A DNA stretch of 64,000 nucleotides from Actinomycetota bacterium (GCA_020161245.1 JAIUOK010000008.1:1-64000); one strand, 5' to 3'; shown: positions 36,895 to 45,460, counted from the first letter of the stretch. Numbers and translations: made by a program. The notes: a model not told the origin generated them from the letters alone.

Positions 36895-37901
36895 GACGAG
36901 GCCTGCGAGAAGGCGGCGTCGAAGGCGGCGGTGGGCGCGTCGAACAGCCGCGAGCGCACGAACGCGAGCGCCTCGGGCGCGCCGACGAGGCGGTCCATGC
37001 CGGCGTCCTCCCACTCGACGGAGATGGGGCCGTCGTAGCCGATGGAGTTCAGGGCACGGAAGCTCTGCTCCCACGGGACGTCGCCGTGACCCGTGCTCAC
37101 GAAGTCCCAGCCGCGGCGCAGATCCGCCCACGCGAGGTGGGAGCTGAGCCGGCCGTTGCGGCCGTTGCCCAGGTTGAGCTTCACGTCCTTGCAGTCGACG
37201 TGGTAGATGCGGTCGGCGAACTCGAGGATGAACCCGACGGGGTCGAGGTCCTGCCAGATGAAGTGCGAGGGATCCCAGTTGAGGCCGAAGGCCTCGCGGT
37301 GCCCGATGGCCTCCAGCGTGCGGCGCGTCGTCCAGTAGTCGTAGGCGATCTCCGACGGGTGGACCTCGTGCGCGAACCGAACGCCGACCTCGTCGAACAC
37401 GTCGAGGATCGGGTTCCAGCGGTCGGCGAAGTCCTGGTAGCCGGCATCCACCATGGCCTGCGACGCCGGCGGGAACATCGCGACGTACTTCCAGATCGAC
37501 GACCCGGTGAAGCCGATGACCGTCTTCACGCCCAGGCGCGCGGCGGCGCGCGCGGTGTTCTTCATCTCCTCGGCCGCCCGCTGGCGGACGCCCTCGGGAT
37601 CGCCGTCGCCCCAGATGGCGTCCGGGAGGATCCCCCGGTGGCGCTCGTCGATCGGGTCGTCGCACACCGCCTGGCCCTTGAGGTGGTTGGAGATGGCGAA
37701 GACCTGGAGGTTGTAGCGCTCCAGCAGCGCCAGCTTCTCAGCGACGTAGTCGTCGTCGACCGCGGCGCGGTTGGGATCGAGGTGGTCGCCCCAGCAGGCG
37801 ATCTCGAGCCCGTCGTAGCCCCACGACGACGCGAGGCGGGCGACCTCCTCGAACGGCAGATCGGCCCACTGGCCGGTGAACAGCGTGACCGGGCGGCTCA
37901 T
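36891..37901 (-). CDS. sugar phosphate isomerase/epimerase
   Basis: A 336-residue xylose-isomerase-like TIM barrel starting [18 protein letters not shown]. Metal/substrate candidates: [27 protein letters not shown] and [10 protein letters not shown]. It is distinct from the type A/B barrels and from the four C-deglycosidase-like alpha subunits. It is adjacent to and overlapping a Gfo/Idh/MocA gene, a pair common in inositol and keto-sugar pathways. Likely converts a 3-keto-hexose; exact reaction unknown. Confidence 0.87.
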   Translation of the reverse strand: MSRPVTLFTGQWADLPFEEVARLASSWGYDGLEIACWGDHLDPNRAAVDDDYVAEKLALLERYNLQVFAISNHLKGQAVCDDPIDERHRGILPDAIWGDGDPEGVRQRAAEEMKNTARAAARLGVKTVIGFTGSSIWKYVAMFPPASQAMVDAGYQDFADRWNPILDVFDEVGVRFAHEVHPSEIAYDYWTTRRTLEAIGHREAFGLNWDPSHFIWQDLDPVGFILEFADRIYHVDCKDVKLNLGNGRNGRLSSHLAWADLRRGWDFVSTGHGDVPWEQSFRALNSIGYDGPISVEWEDAGMDRLVGAPEALAFVRSRLFDAPTAAFDAAFSQASS

Positions 37902-38812
37902 GGCGTGACCTCTTCCTGGGGTGCAAGGCGCTGGAGGGCGAGACGGATGAGTGCGTGCTGGCGGCGGAGCTGGTCGGACGCACGGCCGACGCCGTAGTCG
38001 CCCTCGTACTCGCTGGAGAGCCAGCCGCTCCAGCCATGCCGGACGAGCACCTCGAGGAACTCGTCCCACGGGATGTGGTGGTCCACGAGGTCGTCGTCGA
38101 TCTCGTAGAACTTGGCCTGCACGTGGACCACGTAGGGCATGACGTCCTCGAGGTCCGACACCGGGACCACGGGCGTCAGCGGCGGGCGCGCGTTGCCGTC
38201 GCCCAGCCGGCTGGCCACGCCGCCGGTGCGGTGGTGCATGGACTTGTGGAAGACGCCCGTGTCGATGAGCAGCCCGAAGTGCCGGGTGCCCGTGCGCTCG
38301 ATCAGCGCGATGTAGTCGTCGACGACCTTGGACTTGATGGTCGACGGCCAGTGGATCTCCGGGCAGACGACGACGTCGAGCTCGGAGGCCAGCTCCAGCA
38401 CGCGCTCGGTGGCCGGGAGCCACACGGGGTCCGGCTCGAGGTCGGAGGTGACGACGCCGAGCTTCGGACGCAGGTAGCGGAACCCGAGCTGAGACGCGAG
38501 GCGCAGGTCGGTCTCGAGCTGCTCCACGGCCTCGTCGACCGTCATGGCCCGCCCGGGGAAGCGCCGGGTGTCGACCCACGAACCGAGGCAGGTCGGCGTC
38601 AGGCCGAGCCGGTCGTTGCGCGCGAACCAGGCGTCGAGCCAGGTGCTGCTGGGGCTGGGGTAGTTCTCGACGTGGGCCTCGCCCAGGATCTCGAGGCCGC
38701 GAGCACCCATCTCGGCGACGTCCTCGACGCAGTCGTCCAGCGTCATCGTGACGGCGAACTCGCTCGTGTAGCTGTAGAGCGAGACGCCGAGGCGGAGGTC
38801 GGGCGTGGTCAC
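37898..38812 (-). CDS. C-glycoside deglycosidase-like alpha subunit (pair 1)
   Basis: A 304-residue TIM barrel. Candidate metal ligands: Glu in VVCPEIHWP, Asp in [10 protein letters not shown], His in [11 protein letters not shown] and Glu in WLSSEYEGD. The '[10 protein letters not shown]' and 'SSE.EG' motifs recur in three other barrels here that also neighbour a small beta-rich protein. Characterised relatives (CarB, DfgA, DgpC, AgCGD alpha) cleave the C-C bond of 3-oxo-C-glycosides with a DUF6379 beta subunit. GTG overlaps the stop of its beta partner. Confidence 0.78.
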   Translation of the reverse strand: MTTPDLRLGVSLYSYTSEFAVTMTLDDCVEDVAEMGARGLEILGEAHVENYPSPSSTWLDAWFARNDRLGLTPTCLGSWVDTRRFPGRAMTVDEAVEQLETDLRLASQLGFRYLRPKLGVVTSDLEPDPVWLPATERVLELASELDVVVCPEIHWPSTIKSKVVDDYIALIERTGTRHFGLLIDTGVFHKSMHHRTGGVASRLGDGNARPPLTPVVPVSDLEDVMPYVVHVQAKFYEIDDDLVDHHIPWDEFLEVLVRHGWSGWLSSEYEGDYGVGRASDQLRRQHALIRLALQRLAPQEEVTP

Positions 38813-39198
38813 TGGGAGATCACCAGCTTCCGCTCCTCCCACCACACGGTGGGCTGGAGCTCCTCGGGGATGTAGGACATGCGCAGGCGCAGCTCGACCG
38901 CGACGTCGTGGAAGCCGACGGACAGCGGCTCGGACCGCGGGACGGTGAGCACCGCCGGCTCCTCGAGCGGCCACCGGGCGGACGCGTCCGCCCGCATGCC
39001 CTCGAGCGACCAGCTGCTCGAGCCGATCGCCCAGCCGATGTCCTCGGCCGCGAACCGCTCGCCGTCGACGGTCACCGCGGCGCCGTCGACGAGGCTCGCC
39101 CACAGGCCGCGGTAGTACGGGAGCCTGAGGCGCACCTCGAAGCCGCCGCCGGCGCGGTTGCGGAACCCGCGCGTCTGGATCATGTGCGTGTCGAGCAC
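38809..39198 (-). CDS. C-glycoside deglycosidase-like beta subunit, DUF6379 (pair 1)
   Basis: A 129-residue beta-rich protein. Motifs [20 protein letters not shown] and [10 protein letters not shown] match the pattern (P.YR.L..S..... and an 'r.pY' strand) seen in the other small proteins here and typical of DUF6379 beta subunits. In characterised enzymes the beta chain completes the alpha active site. GTG start follows a near-perfect AGGAGGT. It precedes its alpha gene with a 4-base overlap and follows the redoxin gene by 28 bases. Confidence 0.78.
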   Translation of the reverse strand: MLDTHMIQTRGFRNRAGGGFEVRLRLPYYRGLWASLVDGAAVTVDGERFAAEDIGWAIGSSSWSLEGMRADASARWPLEEPAVLTVPRSEPLSVGFHDVAVELRLRMSYIPEELQPTVWWEERKLVISQ

Positions 39199-39226
39199 GG
39201 GACCTCCTGGGAAGGGCCGGTCGGGG

Positions 39227-40102
39227 TCAGGAGCGGCGCGGATCGACCCAGCCGGGCAGATCCCACGGCCGCGCGAGCTGCGTGCGGACGGCGTCGGCGA
39301 GGTCGGCCCGGTCGGGCAGCGGCGCCGCCCGGCCGTCGGACGTCCGGTACACGCGGCAGCCCAGGGCGGGCGCTGCGTCGGACGGGAACAGGTCGATGCG
39401 GCCCACCTGGAACGTGGGTGAGCCGGGGAACCCGAGCTCGGCGGCCTCGGCAGGTGTGCGGACCTCCCGCTCGACCACCGTCACCTCGTGGCGCCCGAGC
39501 TCCTCGAGCACCTCGGCGAGCAGCTCGGCAGCGTCGTGGTGCGAGGGGCAGCCCTCCCACCACAGCAGCTCGATGCGCCACTTGAGCGAGCAGCCGGTAG
39601 GGGCGCTGCGCGGGTGCGCCACCTCGTTGCCGGCCAGGACGGCGTCGAGCGCGTCGCGCAGCCAACGGGCGTCGAGCGACGGATCGCCGTGATCGGCGTC
39701 CGGGGAGCCGTGGTAGCGGACGACGCCGCTCGGATCGATGACGAACACCTCGGGCGTGGCGACGACGCCGTAGGCGCGGGCGGCCGACTGGTCGGCGTCA
39801 CGCAGGAACGGGCCGGCGACCTCGCCCCGGCCCACCCGCTCGCGCATGCCGTCGACCGTGTCGAGGGGCGCCCCGGTCTCGTCGTTGCTGAGCACCTGGA
39901 GCACGCGCACACCGCGATCGGCGTAGTCGCGAGCGACGGACTCGACCCGGTCGTGCCAGGCGAGGGCGTAGGGGCAGCCGTTGGCGGTGAACACCACCAC
40001 GGTCGCGCTGCTGGCCGCCGGGTCGAGCGCGACGGTGCGTCCCTCGGCGTCGGGGAGCGAGAAGCCGGGCGCCGCGTCGCCGACGTCGAGACGGGTGCCC
40101 AC
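39227..40102 (-). CDS. redoxin fused to a second thioredoxin-like domain
   Basis: A 291-residue protein. Residues ~1-170 are an AhpC/TSA-TlpA-like redoxin (DAAPGFSLPDAEGR) with a single Cys at FTANGCPYALAW. Residues ~185-280 form a second thioredoxin-like domain with IELLWWEGCPSH and GSPTFQV. No signal peptide. It is first in the nine-gene operon with C-deglycosidase pair 1, behind a ROK-type operator. It may protect against peroxide made by the GMC oxidase, or deal with quinonic aglycones (inference). GTG start at 40102 is preceded only by AAAGGGC. Confidence 0.72.
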   Translation of the reverse strand: MGTRLDVGDAAPGFSLPDAEGRTVALDPAASSATVVVFTANGCPYALAWHDRVESVARDYADRGVRVLQVLSNDETGAPLDTVDGMRERVGRGEVAGPFLRDADQSAARAYGVVATPEVFVIDPSGVVRYHGSPDADHGDPSLDARWLRDALDAVLAGNEVAHPRSAPTGCSLKWRIELLWWEGCPSHHDAAELLAEVLEELGRHEVTVVEREVRTPAEAAELGFPGSPTFQVGRIDLFPSDAAPALGCRVYRTSDGRAAPLPDRADLADAVRTQLARPWDLPGWVDPRRS

Positions 40103-40139
40103 AGCAGTGCCCTTTCGCCGTTCGTGCAGATGACGAGCA

Positions 40140-40169
40140 TTCTTCTGGCGTTTTTCGACAGAAGTCAAC
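40140..40169 (-). promoter_or_regulatory. promoter of the redoxin/deglycosidase operon with ROK-type operator site 4
   Basis: On the minus strand TTGACT, then the operator TTCTGGCG-TTTTT-CGACAGAA (plus strand 40144-40164) filling the spacer, then a weak -10 (AGAAAT at 19 bases). Arms of the operator are complementary with one mismatch, making this the most symmetric site. It could also control the divergent gene at 40284. Confidence 0.6.
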
Positions 40170-40194
40170 GAGCGGGGAGTCCTCCCGGTTCGCA

Positions 40195-40205
40195 TGGCTG
40201 GCATC
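40195..40205. promoter_or_regulatory. ATGGCTGGCAT, variant of the ATGCCWGGCAT palindrome
   Basis: Third copy of the motif (GCATGGCTGGCATCCG) with one mismatch to the palindrome, in the divergent region between the redoxin operon and deglycosidase pair 2. A possible promoter for the plus strand (TTGACC at 40230-40235 and TAGACC at 40255-40260, an overlong 19-base spacer) follows. Confidence 0.35.
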
Positions 40206-40283
40206 CGCGCCATCGATGGTCTGACCCCTTGACCCTGGGGCGCCCTCGACGGGTAGACCTGGGCACCCCCATGAGGAGGCCCT

Positions 40284-40649
40284 GTGTTCTCACCCGAGTT
40301 CGTCACCGGCGCATCGGCCCATGCCGGCCGGCTCCGGATCGGGCTGCGGCTCAACTGGTTCCGGCCGCTCCCCCTGTCCTGCATCGAGCATCTGGAGGTG
40401 ACCGACAGCGTCGGCCCTCTCGACGCCGGCGTGCTATCGCTGGATGGCCACGACTACCCCGTCGATGCCCTCGCCTCCCACGACGACGTCTGGTGGCACA
40501 CCCTCTCCGACGCCTGGCTCGCGCTCCCGTGGGAGGACCGCGCGGGACCTCTCCGCGTGACGATCCGCACGCGTATCCCCCTGCTCGTCGACCACACCGG
40601 GTCGGCCGTCGCGGTGCTCGACTCCGCGCTGGTGGAGGTCGAGGCATGA
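40284..40649 (+). CDS. C-glycoside deglycosidase-like beta subunit (pair 2, divergent)
   Basis: A 121-residue small beta-rich protein. RLNWFRPLPLSCIEHLEV corresponds to the '.P.YR.L..S' motif of its paralogues, and TIRTRIPLL to the C-terminal strand. It is the most divergent of the four beta-like proteins. GTG follows GAGGAGGCCCT. The ATGA overlap with the next gene matches the beta-before-alpha order of the other pairs. Confidence 0.68.
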   Translation: MFSPEFVTGASAHAGRLRIGLRLNWFRPLPLSCIEHLEVTDSVGPLDAGVLSLDGHDYPVDALASHDDVWWHTLSDAWLALPWEDRAGPLRVTIRTRIPLLVDHTGSAVAVLDSALVEVEA

Positions 40650-41656
40650 GCGGCCCGCGGCTCGGCGTCATGTCGTTCAGCCTCGGCGGCGACCTCTGGC
40701 GGCGGCGCATCTCCGTCGAGGGCATGATCGCCGCCATCGCCTCGCTGGGACCGGGGCAGGAGCTCGAGCTGATCGGCAGCCATGCGCTGCGCGGATTCCC
40801 CGACCCGGACGAAGCCGAGGTGGCCGCGCTGCGCTCGATGATCGAGGACCACGGGGTCGTCGCCTCCGTGTACTGCGCGGATCTGGACCGGGCCCGCACG
40901 ACCGGTGCGATGCTCAGCCCGCAGGCTGCCCTGGAGCTCGTCGAGCGCGAGGCAGCGCTGGCCCGGGCGCTGGGCTTCCAGGCCCTCCGGGTCAGCCCGG
41001 CTGGTCCGGACCTGGTGCCTGATCTGGCGCGGCTGGCAGAACGCCTCGGCATTCCGGTGCTCGTCGAGCACGGCGCCGAGCCGCGCACCGACCCGCACAC
41101 AGCAGACCTCGTCGAGGCGATAGCACGCCACGGCGAGGGCCGCGTGGGCCTCATCGCCGACGGCAGCGCCTTCGTGCGGCGGCTGCCGCAGCCCTGGAAG
41201 CAGGCGTGCCTCGACGGCGGGGTGCCGACGGACGCGCTCGACCTCGTCGTGCAGTCGTGGGACCCCGAGCAGCCGCTGCCGGAGGTCATGGGGGCGCTGC
41301 ACGGCCTCGGGCTCGACACGCTGCAGCTCGAGCTGTCGGTCTACGCGCTCATGACGACGCGCTTCCTCTTCCGCAAGGGGGACGTGGCCGGGCTGCTCGA
41401 CATGCTGCCGCACGTCCACCATCTGCAGACGAAGTTCTTCGCCACCGGCTCGGACGGGGCCGACCCGTGCGTGCCCTACGACGAGATCGTGCCGCTCCTG
41501 CGCGACGCGGGGTTCTCCGGAGGCCTGCACGCGGAGTACGAAGGCGGCATCTGGTCGGCCGGGCTGGACACGGTCGCAGAGCTACGCCGCCACCAGGGCT
41601 ACCTGCGCCGCCACCAGGGCTACCTGCGCCGGCTCTGGGGCGACGGCCAGGCCTGA
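40646..41656 (+). CDS. C-glycoside deglycosidase-like alpha subunit (pair 2, divergent)
   Basis: A 336-residue TIM barrel. Candidate ligands: Glu in VLVEHGAEP, Asp in LIADGSAFV, His/Gln in VHHLQTKFFATG and Glu in LHAEYEGGIW. The KFYEID motif of the other pairs has become KFFATG, so specificity may differ. Near the C-terminus a 21-base tandem duplication repeats RRHQGYL. It converges with the hydroxypyruvate-isomerase-like gene across a strong hairpin. Confidence 0.75.
   Translation: MSGPRLGVMSFSLGGDLWRRRISVEGMIAAIASLGPGQELELIGSHALRGFPDPDEAEVAALRSMIEDHGVVASVYCADLDRARTTGAMLSPQAALELVEREAALARALGFQALRVSPAGPDLVPDLARLAERLGIPVLVEHGAEPRTDPHTADLVEAIARHGEGRVGLIADGSAFVRRLPQPWKQACLDGGVPTDALDLVVQSWDPEQPLPEVMGALHGLGLDTLQLELSVYALMTTRFLFRKGDVAGLLDMLPHVHHLQTKFFATGSDGADPCVPYDEIVPLLRDAGFSGGLHAEYEGGIWSAGLDTVAELRRHQGYLRRHQGYLRRLWGDGQA
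41585..41626 (+). repeat. in-frame 21-base tandem duplication
   Basis: Two exact 21-base units (CGCCGCCACCAGGGCTACCTG) side by side inside the pair 2 alpha gene, followed by a further partial CGCCG. They add a second copy of seven residues to the C-terminal helix. Confidence 0.9.
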
Positions 41657-41668
41657 GCGCTCAGCGGC

Positions 41669-41702
41669 GGGGCGGTCCGCGTCGGACCTCGCGGACCGCC
41701 CC
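41669..41702. terminator. bidirectional hairpin terminator
   Basis: Perfect 12-base stem GGGGCGGTCCGC / GCGGACCGCCCC with a 10-base loop between two convergent genes. No U-tract, as is common in GC-rich actinobacteria. Confidence 0.75.
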
Positions 41703-41709
41703 CTGGCCG

Positions 41710-42489
41710 TCAGGCTGCGGCCGCCGCCTCGCGGATGCGCTTCAGGGAGGCTGCGCTCTCGGTGGTCGGGACGTACTCCAGGCCGATCGGCCCCGAGTAG
41801 CCCGACCGGCTCAGCACCGCGAGGCGGTCCTCCCAGTCGATCGCACCGCTGCCCGGCTCACCCCGGCCGGGAGCATCCGCCACCTGCACGTAGTGCACGA
41901 GGTCGCCCGCATCGGCGAGCACCGCCGCGACGTCCTCGCCCTCGGTGGTCGAGTGGTAGAGGTCGTAGAGGATCCCGAAGGACGGGTCGCCGACGCCGCG
42001 CGCCACCTGCACCGCCTCGGCGGTCCGGTCGAGCAGCGCGCCCGGGTGGTCGACGCGGGTGTTGACCGGCTCGAGCACGAAGCCGACGCCGGAGCCGCGG
42101 AACCGCTCCACCACCGGGATGAAGGTCTCGACCAGCTTGTCGAGGTTCATCGGCCGCTTGAAGCCGGGGAAGCCGAGGCCGGAGCCCAGCACGATGCGGG
42201 GCGAGCCGAGGGCGCGCGCGTTCTCGATGCCCTTCTCCAGACCGGCCCAGAACTCCGTGAGATCGGTGCCCGGCCAGGCGAAGTTGGTGCGCGGCTCGGC
42301 GAGGACGGACGTGACCTGGACGCCGAGGTCCTGGCAGGCGGAGGCGAGCGCCGGCACGTCCTTGTCGAGCGTCGACCACAGCTCGACGGCGTCGAAGCCG
42401 GCAGCGGCCGCGGCCTTGACCCGCTCGACGGGGTCGGTACCCGCCTCGGTGAAGAGGAGCTCGATGTTGGGTGAGAGCTGGAAAGGCAT
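41710..42489 (-). CDS. hydroxypyruvate isomerase-like TIM barrel (Hyi family)
   Basis: A 259-residue protein: LSPNIELLFTEAG at the N-terminus, FVLEPVNTRVDHPG (metal Glu and the NTR motif of Hyi), ILYDLYHSTTEGED (Asp/His) and IGLEYVPT (Glu). This matches hydroxypyruvate isomerase/OtnI-type enzymes. It is the last gene of the operon that begins with the sugar importer, so it probably isomerises a product of keto-sugar breakdown. Exact substrate unproven. Confidence 0.88.
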   Translation of the reverse strand: MPFQLSPNIELLFTEAGTDPVERVKAAAAAGFDAVELWSTLDKDVPALASACQDLGVQVTSVLAEPRTNFAWPGTDLTEFWAGLEKGIENARALGSPRIVLGSGLGFPGFKRPMNLDKLVETFIPVVERFRGSGVGFVLEPVNTRVDHPGALLDRTAEAVQVARGVGDPSFGILYDLYHSTTEGEDVAAVLADAGDLVHYVQVADAPGRGEPGSGAIDWEDRLAVLSRSGYSGPIGLEYVPTTESAASLKRIREAAAAA

Positions 42490-42499
42490 GCTGTCGTCC

Positions 42500-43555
42500 T
42501 CAGTGGTTCTCGGCGAGAGCGGCCACGATGGACCGCCGGATGAGGTCGTGCTGCTTGCGGACCAGGTCGACCGGGTCGGCCTCGTCGAGGTCGAGGAAGG
42601 CGTGGCCCTCCCACTCGCTCGACCAGTAGCCCTCCCAGCCCGCCTTCACGAACTCCCGGACCAGGTCGGGGTAGTCGATGGCGGGCTCGTCGCCGTTCTC
42701 GTCGATGTCGTAGAACTTGGCGTGCACGTGGACGATCTGGCCCATGATGTCGCCCCACTCGGCGACCGGGACGTGGCCGTGCATGTTGAACGCGAGGCGC
42801 GCGAAGGAGCCGAGGCTCTCGGGCTTGATGCCGCGGCCGTTGAGGTACTCCACGAACTCCGCGTGCCGGGCGTTGATGTCCTCGGGCTTGATCCAGATGC
42901 GCTGCAGCTCGGCCAGCCCCTCCTCGTCCAGGCCCTTCTTGCGCAGGCCGTGGAAGAGCGCGGGCGACATGCCGCGCATGGTCGAGGAGAAGTCGGCGAC
43001 GAAGCCGAGGCGCGGCGAGCCGATCTCGTCGTACAGCTCGCGGATCGCCATCACCTGCGGCGAGTTGGGGCCGAGCGGTGCGTGCAGCTCCCAGCCCACC
43101 GTCAGGTCGAGCTCCTCGATCAGCGGGATGAGCCGGCGGATGAGGGTCGGCTTGGCGCTCTGGAAGCGCGAGAGCGTGAAGCCGAGCTCGTGGGCGGCGC
43201 GGAACTGCGCGGCCTGGAACTCGTACTCCTCGTCCTCGGTCATGTCGCGGTCGCGGCGACGGCCCATGTCGAGGTTGCAGCCGAACGAGCTCGGCACGAG
43301 GCCGTACTTGTCCAGCCCGTCGCGCCACTGGCGGACGAACTCGGGATCGACGGTCGGGTAGCTGCGCAGCAGCTGCGAGGCGTTGAACTCGACGCCGGGG
43401 CCGATGCCGGCCTCGGCGACGACGCGCAGCATGCCGTCGAGGTCCCACCGGCCGGCGGAGAACTCGCTGGTGAGGGAGTACAGCGTCAGGCCGAGGCGGA
43501 TGCCGCTGCCCGGCACGGCGGGCGCGGCGGCGGACTCGAGGAAGGTGCTGGTCAT
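42500..43555 (-). CDS. C-glycoside deglycosidase-like alpha subunit (pair 4)
   Basis: A 351-residue TIM barrel. Candidate ligands: Glu in VGWELHAPL, Asp in FVADFSSTM, His in VHVHAKFYDID and Glu in WSSEWEGHA. Strongly resembles the pair 3 alpha protein (shared FSCN/LSANxDxGxRRDR region, QIVHVHAKFYDID vs VHMHGKFYEID). ATG start 12 bases after its beta partner. Expected to cleave the aglycone-sugar C-C bond of a 3-oxo-C-glycoside. Confidence 0.8.
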   Translation of the reverse strand: MTSTFLESAAAPAVPGSGIRLGLTLYSLTSEFSAGRWDLDGMLRVVAEAGIGPGVEFNASQLLRSYPTVDPEFVRQWRDGLDKYGLVPSSFGCNLDMGRRRDRDMTEDEEYEFQAAQFRAAHELGFTLSRFQSAKPTLIRRLIPLIEELDLTVGWELHAPLGPNSPQVMAIRELYDEIGSPRLGFVADFSSTMRGMSPALFHGLRKKGLDEEGLAELQRIWIKPEDINARHAEFVEYLNGRGIKPESLGSFARLAFNMHGHVPVAEWGDIMGQIVHVHAKFYDIDENGDEPAIDYPDLVREFVKAGWEGYWSSEWEGHAFLDLDEADPVDLVRKQHDLIRRSIVAALAENH

Positions 43556-43567
43556 GGTGGACGCCTC

Positions 43568-43966
43568 TCAGCCGGCGACGAGGGTGCGGTGGTTGGTGGC
43601 GTGGTTGGTGACGTAGACCATCGGCGCGATCTGCATGTAGGGCATGCGCATCGACAGAGTGACCTCGACGTCGACCTCGTCGCCCTTGCTGGGCGGCGAG
43701 TCCTGAGGAACGACCACGACGAGGCGGTCCTGCAAGAACCACAGCTCGTCCCACTGGTCGCCGAGCTCGTCGATGGTGAAGGTCTTGCCGTTGATCTCCG
43801 CGCGCAGCGACTCCTTGGGCACCTCGGCGCCGTCGATGCGGACGACGACGTCGCTCACGCTCGACACCCAGAGGCTGCGGTACCAGGGGATCTTCAGCCC
43901 GATCGCCAGGCCGTCCTCGCGCGCTGCGAGGCTGTCGGAGATCAGGATCGTGTCGTCGGTAGCCAC
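43568..43966 (-). CDS. C-glycoside deglycosidase-like beta subunit, DUF6379 (pair 4)
   Basis: A 132-residue beta-rich protein with KIPWYRSLWVSSVSDVVVRI and LSMRMPYMQIAP, the best match in this window to the DUF6379 pattern. GTG at 43966 starts one base after the TGA of the pair 3 alpha gene, with CAGGAGC upstream. An out-of-frame ATG two bases earlier overlaps the same site. Confidence 0.8.
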   Translation of the reverse strand: MATDDTILISDSLAAREDGLAIGLKIPWYRSLWVSSVSDVVVRIDGAEVPKESLRAEINGKTFTIDELGDQWDELWFLQDRLVVVVPQDSPPSKGDEVDVEVTLSMRMPYMQIAPMVYVTNHATNHRTLVAG

Positions 43967-43967
43967 A

Positions 43968-45059
43968 TCAGCTCCTGCTTCGGTGATCGGCGAGCACGCG
44001 GCGCGCCTCGTCTGGGTCGGTCACGAGGTGCGACCCGGCCTCCTCGGCGCTGGTGCGCATGAGGGCCTGCATACGGGCGACCACGTCGAACGGGTCGTCC
44101 CAGTCGTTCCAGTGGAAGCCTTCCCACTCGCTGGAGATCGAGCCGGACCAGCCGGCGGCCACCAGCAGCCCCACGATGCGGCTCACCGGGACCGACGGCT
44201 CGTCGCCGGACGCGTCGATCTCGTAGAACTTGCCGTGCATGTGCACGGCCCAGGGCAGCAGCTCGAGCCAGTCCTCGGGCTTCGCGTGGCCGAAGAGCCC
44301 GGTGATGTTGACCGCCATCTCGATGCCGCGGTCGCCGGCGCCGTGCTGGTGCGCCAGGCCCATCACCTGCCGGAACCAGCGGCCATGCTGCTCCTCGGTC
44401 ATGGGCGCGCCCTCGGCATCGTGCTCGTGCCAGGCCTCGACCAGCTTGCGGAGCAGCTCGTCGTCGACGCCGTCCCGGCGGTAGCGCGCCAGGAGGCTCT
44501 GGGGCACCTCGCGCAGCGTCGCGCCCCAGTCAGGCACGAAGCCCAGGTGGTGCGAGCCGAGCTGCTCGTAGCGCTCGAGCAGCGCCTGGATCTTCGGGTG
44601 CTTGGGGTGCTGGTGGCTGTGCACCTCGAGACCGAGCCGGACGTCGTGCTTCTCGGCCAGGGGCAGCAGCCGCTGCATGTCGTCGGGCGTCAGGCTGATC
44701 TGCACCCTGACGACCGGGAAGCCCAGTCGTGCCGCCGCCTCGACCTGCGGGGCCATGTAGTCGACCAGCTCGTCGTCGGTGAGCATGCGGTCGCGCCGCA
44801 GGCCGGCGTCGGCGTTGGCCGATAGGCAGGTCGGCACGAGCCCGGTCTCGGCGACCAGGGCCTGGAACCGGTCGACGTACTCGTCGGTGACGGCGGGAAA
44901 CCCCTTGATGCTCTGGAAGCCCACCATCTCGATGCCCGGCCCGAGCCCGCGCGCAGCCGCTTCGCGCACGAGCTCCTCGACCGAGTGGTTCCGCGCGTGG
45001 AAGTCGCGGGTGAAGCTGTACAGCGTGACGCCCTGGACGGGCGTGCCGGACGCGGTCAT
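43968..45059 (-). CDS. C-glycoside deglycosidase-like alpha subunit (pair 3)
   Basis: A 363-residue TIM barrel. Candidate ligands: Glu in LGLEVHSHQHP, Asp in GFVPDWGATL, His in VHMHGKFYEID and Glu in SISSEWEGF. The N-terminus (VQGVTLYSFTRDFHAR) aligns with LGLTLYSLTSEF and [12 protein letters not shown] of pairs 4 and 1. ATG overlaps the beta stop by four bases. Its operon starts with a sugar importer, linking it to an imported glycoside. Confidence 0.8.
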   Translation of the reverse strand: MTASGTPVQGVTLYSFTRDFHARNHSVEELVREAAARGLGPGIEMVGFQSIKGFPAVTDEYVDRFQALVAETGLVPTCLSANADAGLRRDRMLTDDELVDYMAPQVEAAARLGFPVVRVQISLTPDDMQRLLPLAEKHDVRLGLEVHSHQHPKHPKIQALLERYEQLGSHHLGFVPDWGATLREVPQSLLARYRRDGVDDELLRKLVEAWHEHDAEGAPMTEEQHGRWFRQVMGLAHQHGAGDRGIEMAVNITGLFGHAKPEDWLELLPWAVHMHGKFYEIDASGDEPSVPVSRIVGLLVAAGWSGSISSEWEGFHWNDWDDPFDVVARMQALMRTSAEEAGSHLVTDPDEARRVLADHRSRS

Positions 45060-45457
45060 GCGGCCGCCTCCAGGGTCATCGTCTTGCGGTCGCGCTCCTC
45101 GAGCCGGAGCACGCCGAGGTCGGTGGTGATGTAGGGGATGTACAGGCCGAGGGCGACGGCGACGTCGTGCTCGCCATCCGCTGCGACGCCGTCGGGCATC
45201 GCCCCCTCGACCACGGCGGAGTCGAGCACGTACCACCACAGGTCGTGCCGCGCGGCGAGGTCGGCCAGCGGGAGGGTGGTGCCGTCGCACGACCAGGTCA
45301 GCGAGGCGGCGTCCACCTCGTGCCCGTCGATGGCCCACGTGATGCCGGCTACCGAGGAGAAGGGCAGCGCGCGGTACCACGGCATCCGCAGGGAGATGCG
45401 GACGCGGTCGCCGGAGACCTCGAGGGTGCCCGGCTCGATCATCTGGTCGGGGAGCAT
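45056..45457 (-). CDS. C-glycoside deglycosidase-like beta subunit, DUF6379 (pair 3)
   Basis: A 133-residue beta-rich protein with SLRMPWYRALPFSSVAGITW and ALGLYIPYITTDLG. ATG at 45457, three bases after the permease stop, with GGGCTGA only as ribosome site, so translation is probably coupled to the permease gene. Confidence 0.78.
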   Translation of the reverse strand: MLPDQMIEPGTLEVSGDRVRISLRMPWYRALPFSSVAGITWAIDGHEVDAASLTWSCDGTTLPLADLAARHDLWWYVLDSAVVEGAMPDGVAADGEHDVAVALGLYIPYITTDLGVLRLEERDRKTMTLEAAA

Positions 45458-45460
45458 GGG

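Noticed and set aside
37898..45457. Reading all TIM barrels as inositol catabolism (IolE/IolI/IolH) genes
   Set aside because: No iolC, iolD, iolB or iolG set is present, and the paired DUF6379-like proteins fit C-deglycosidases better.
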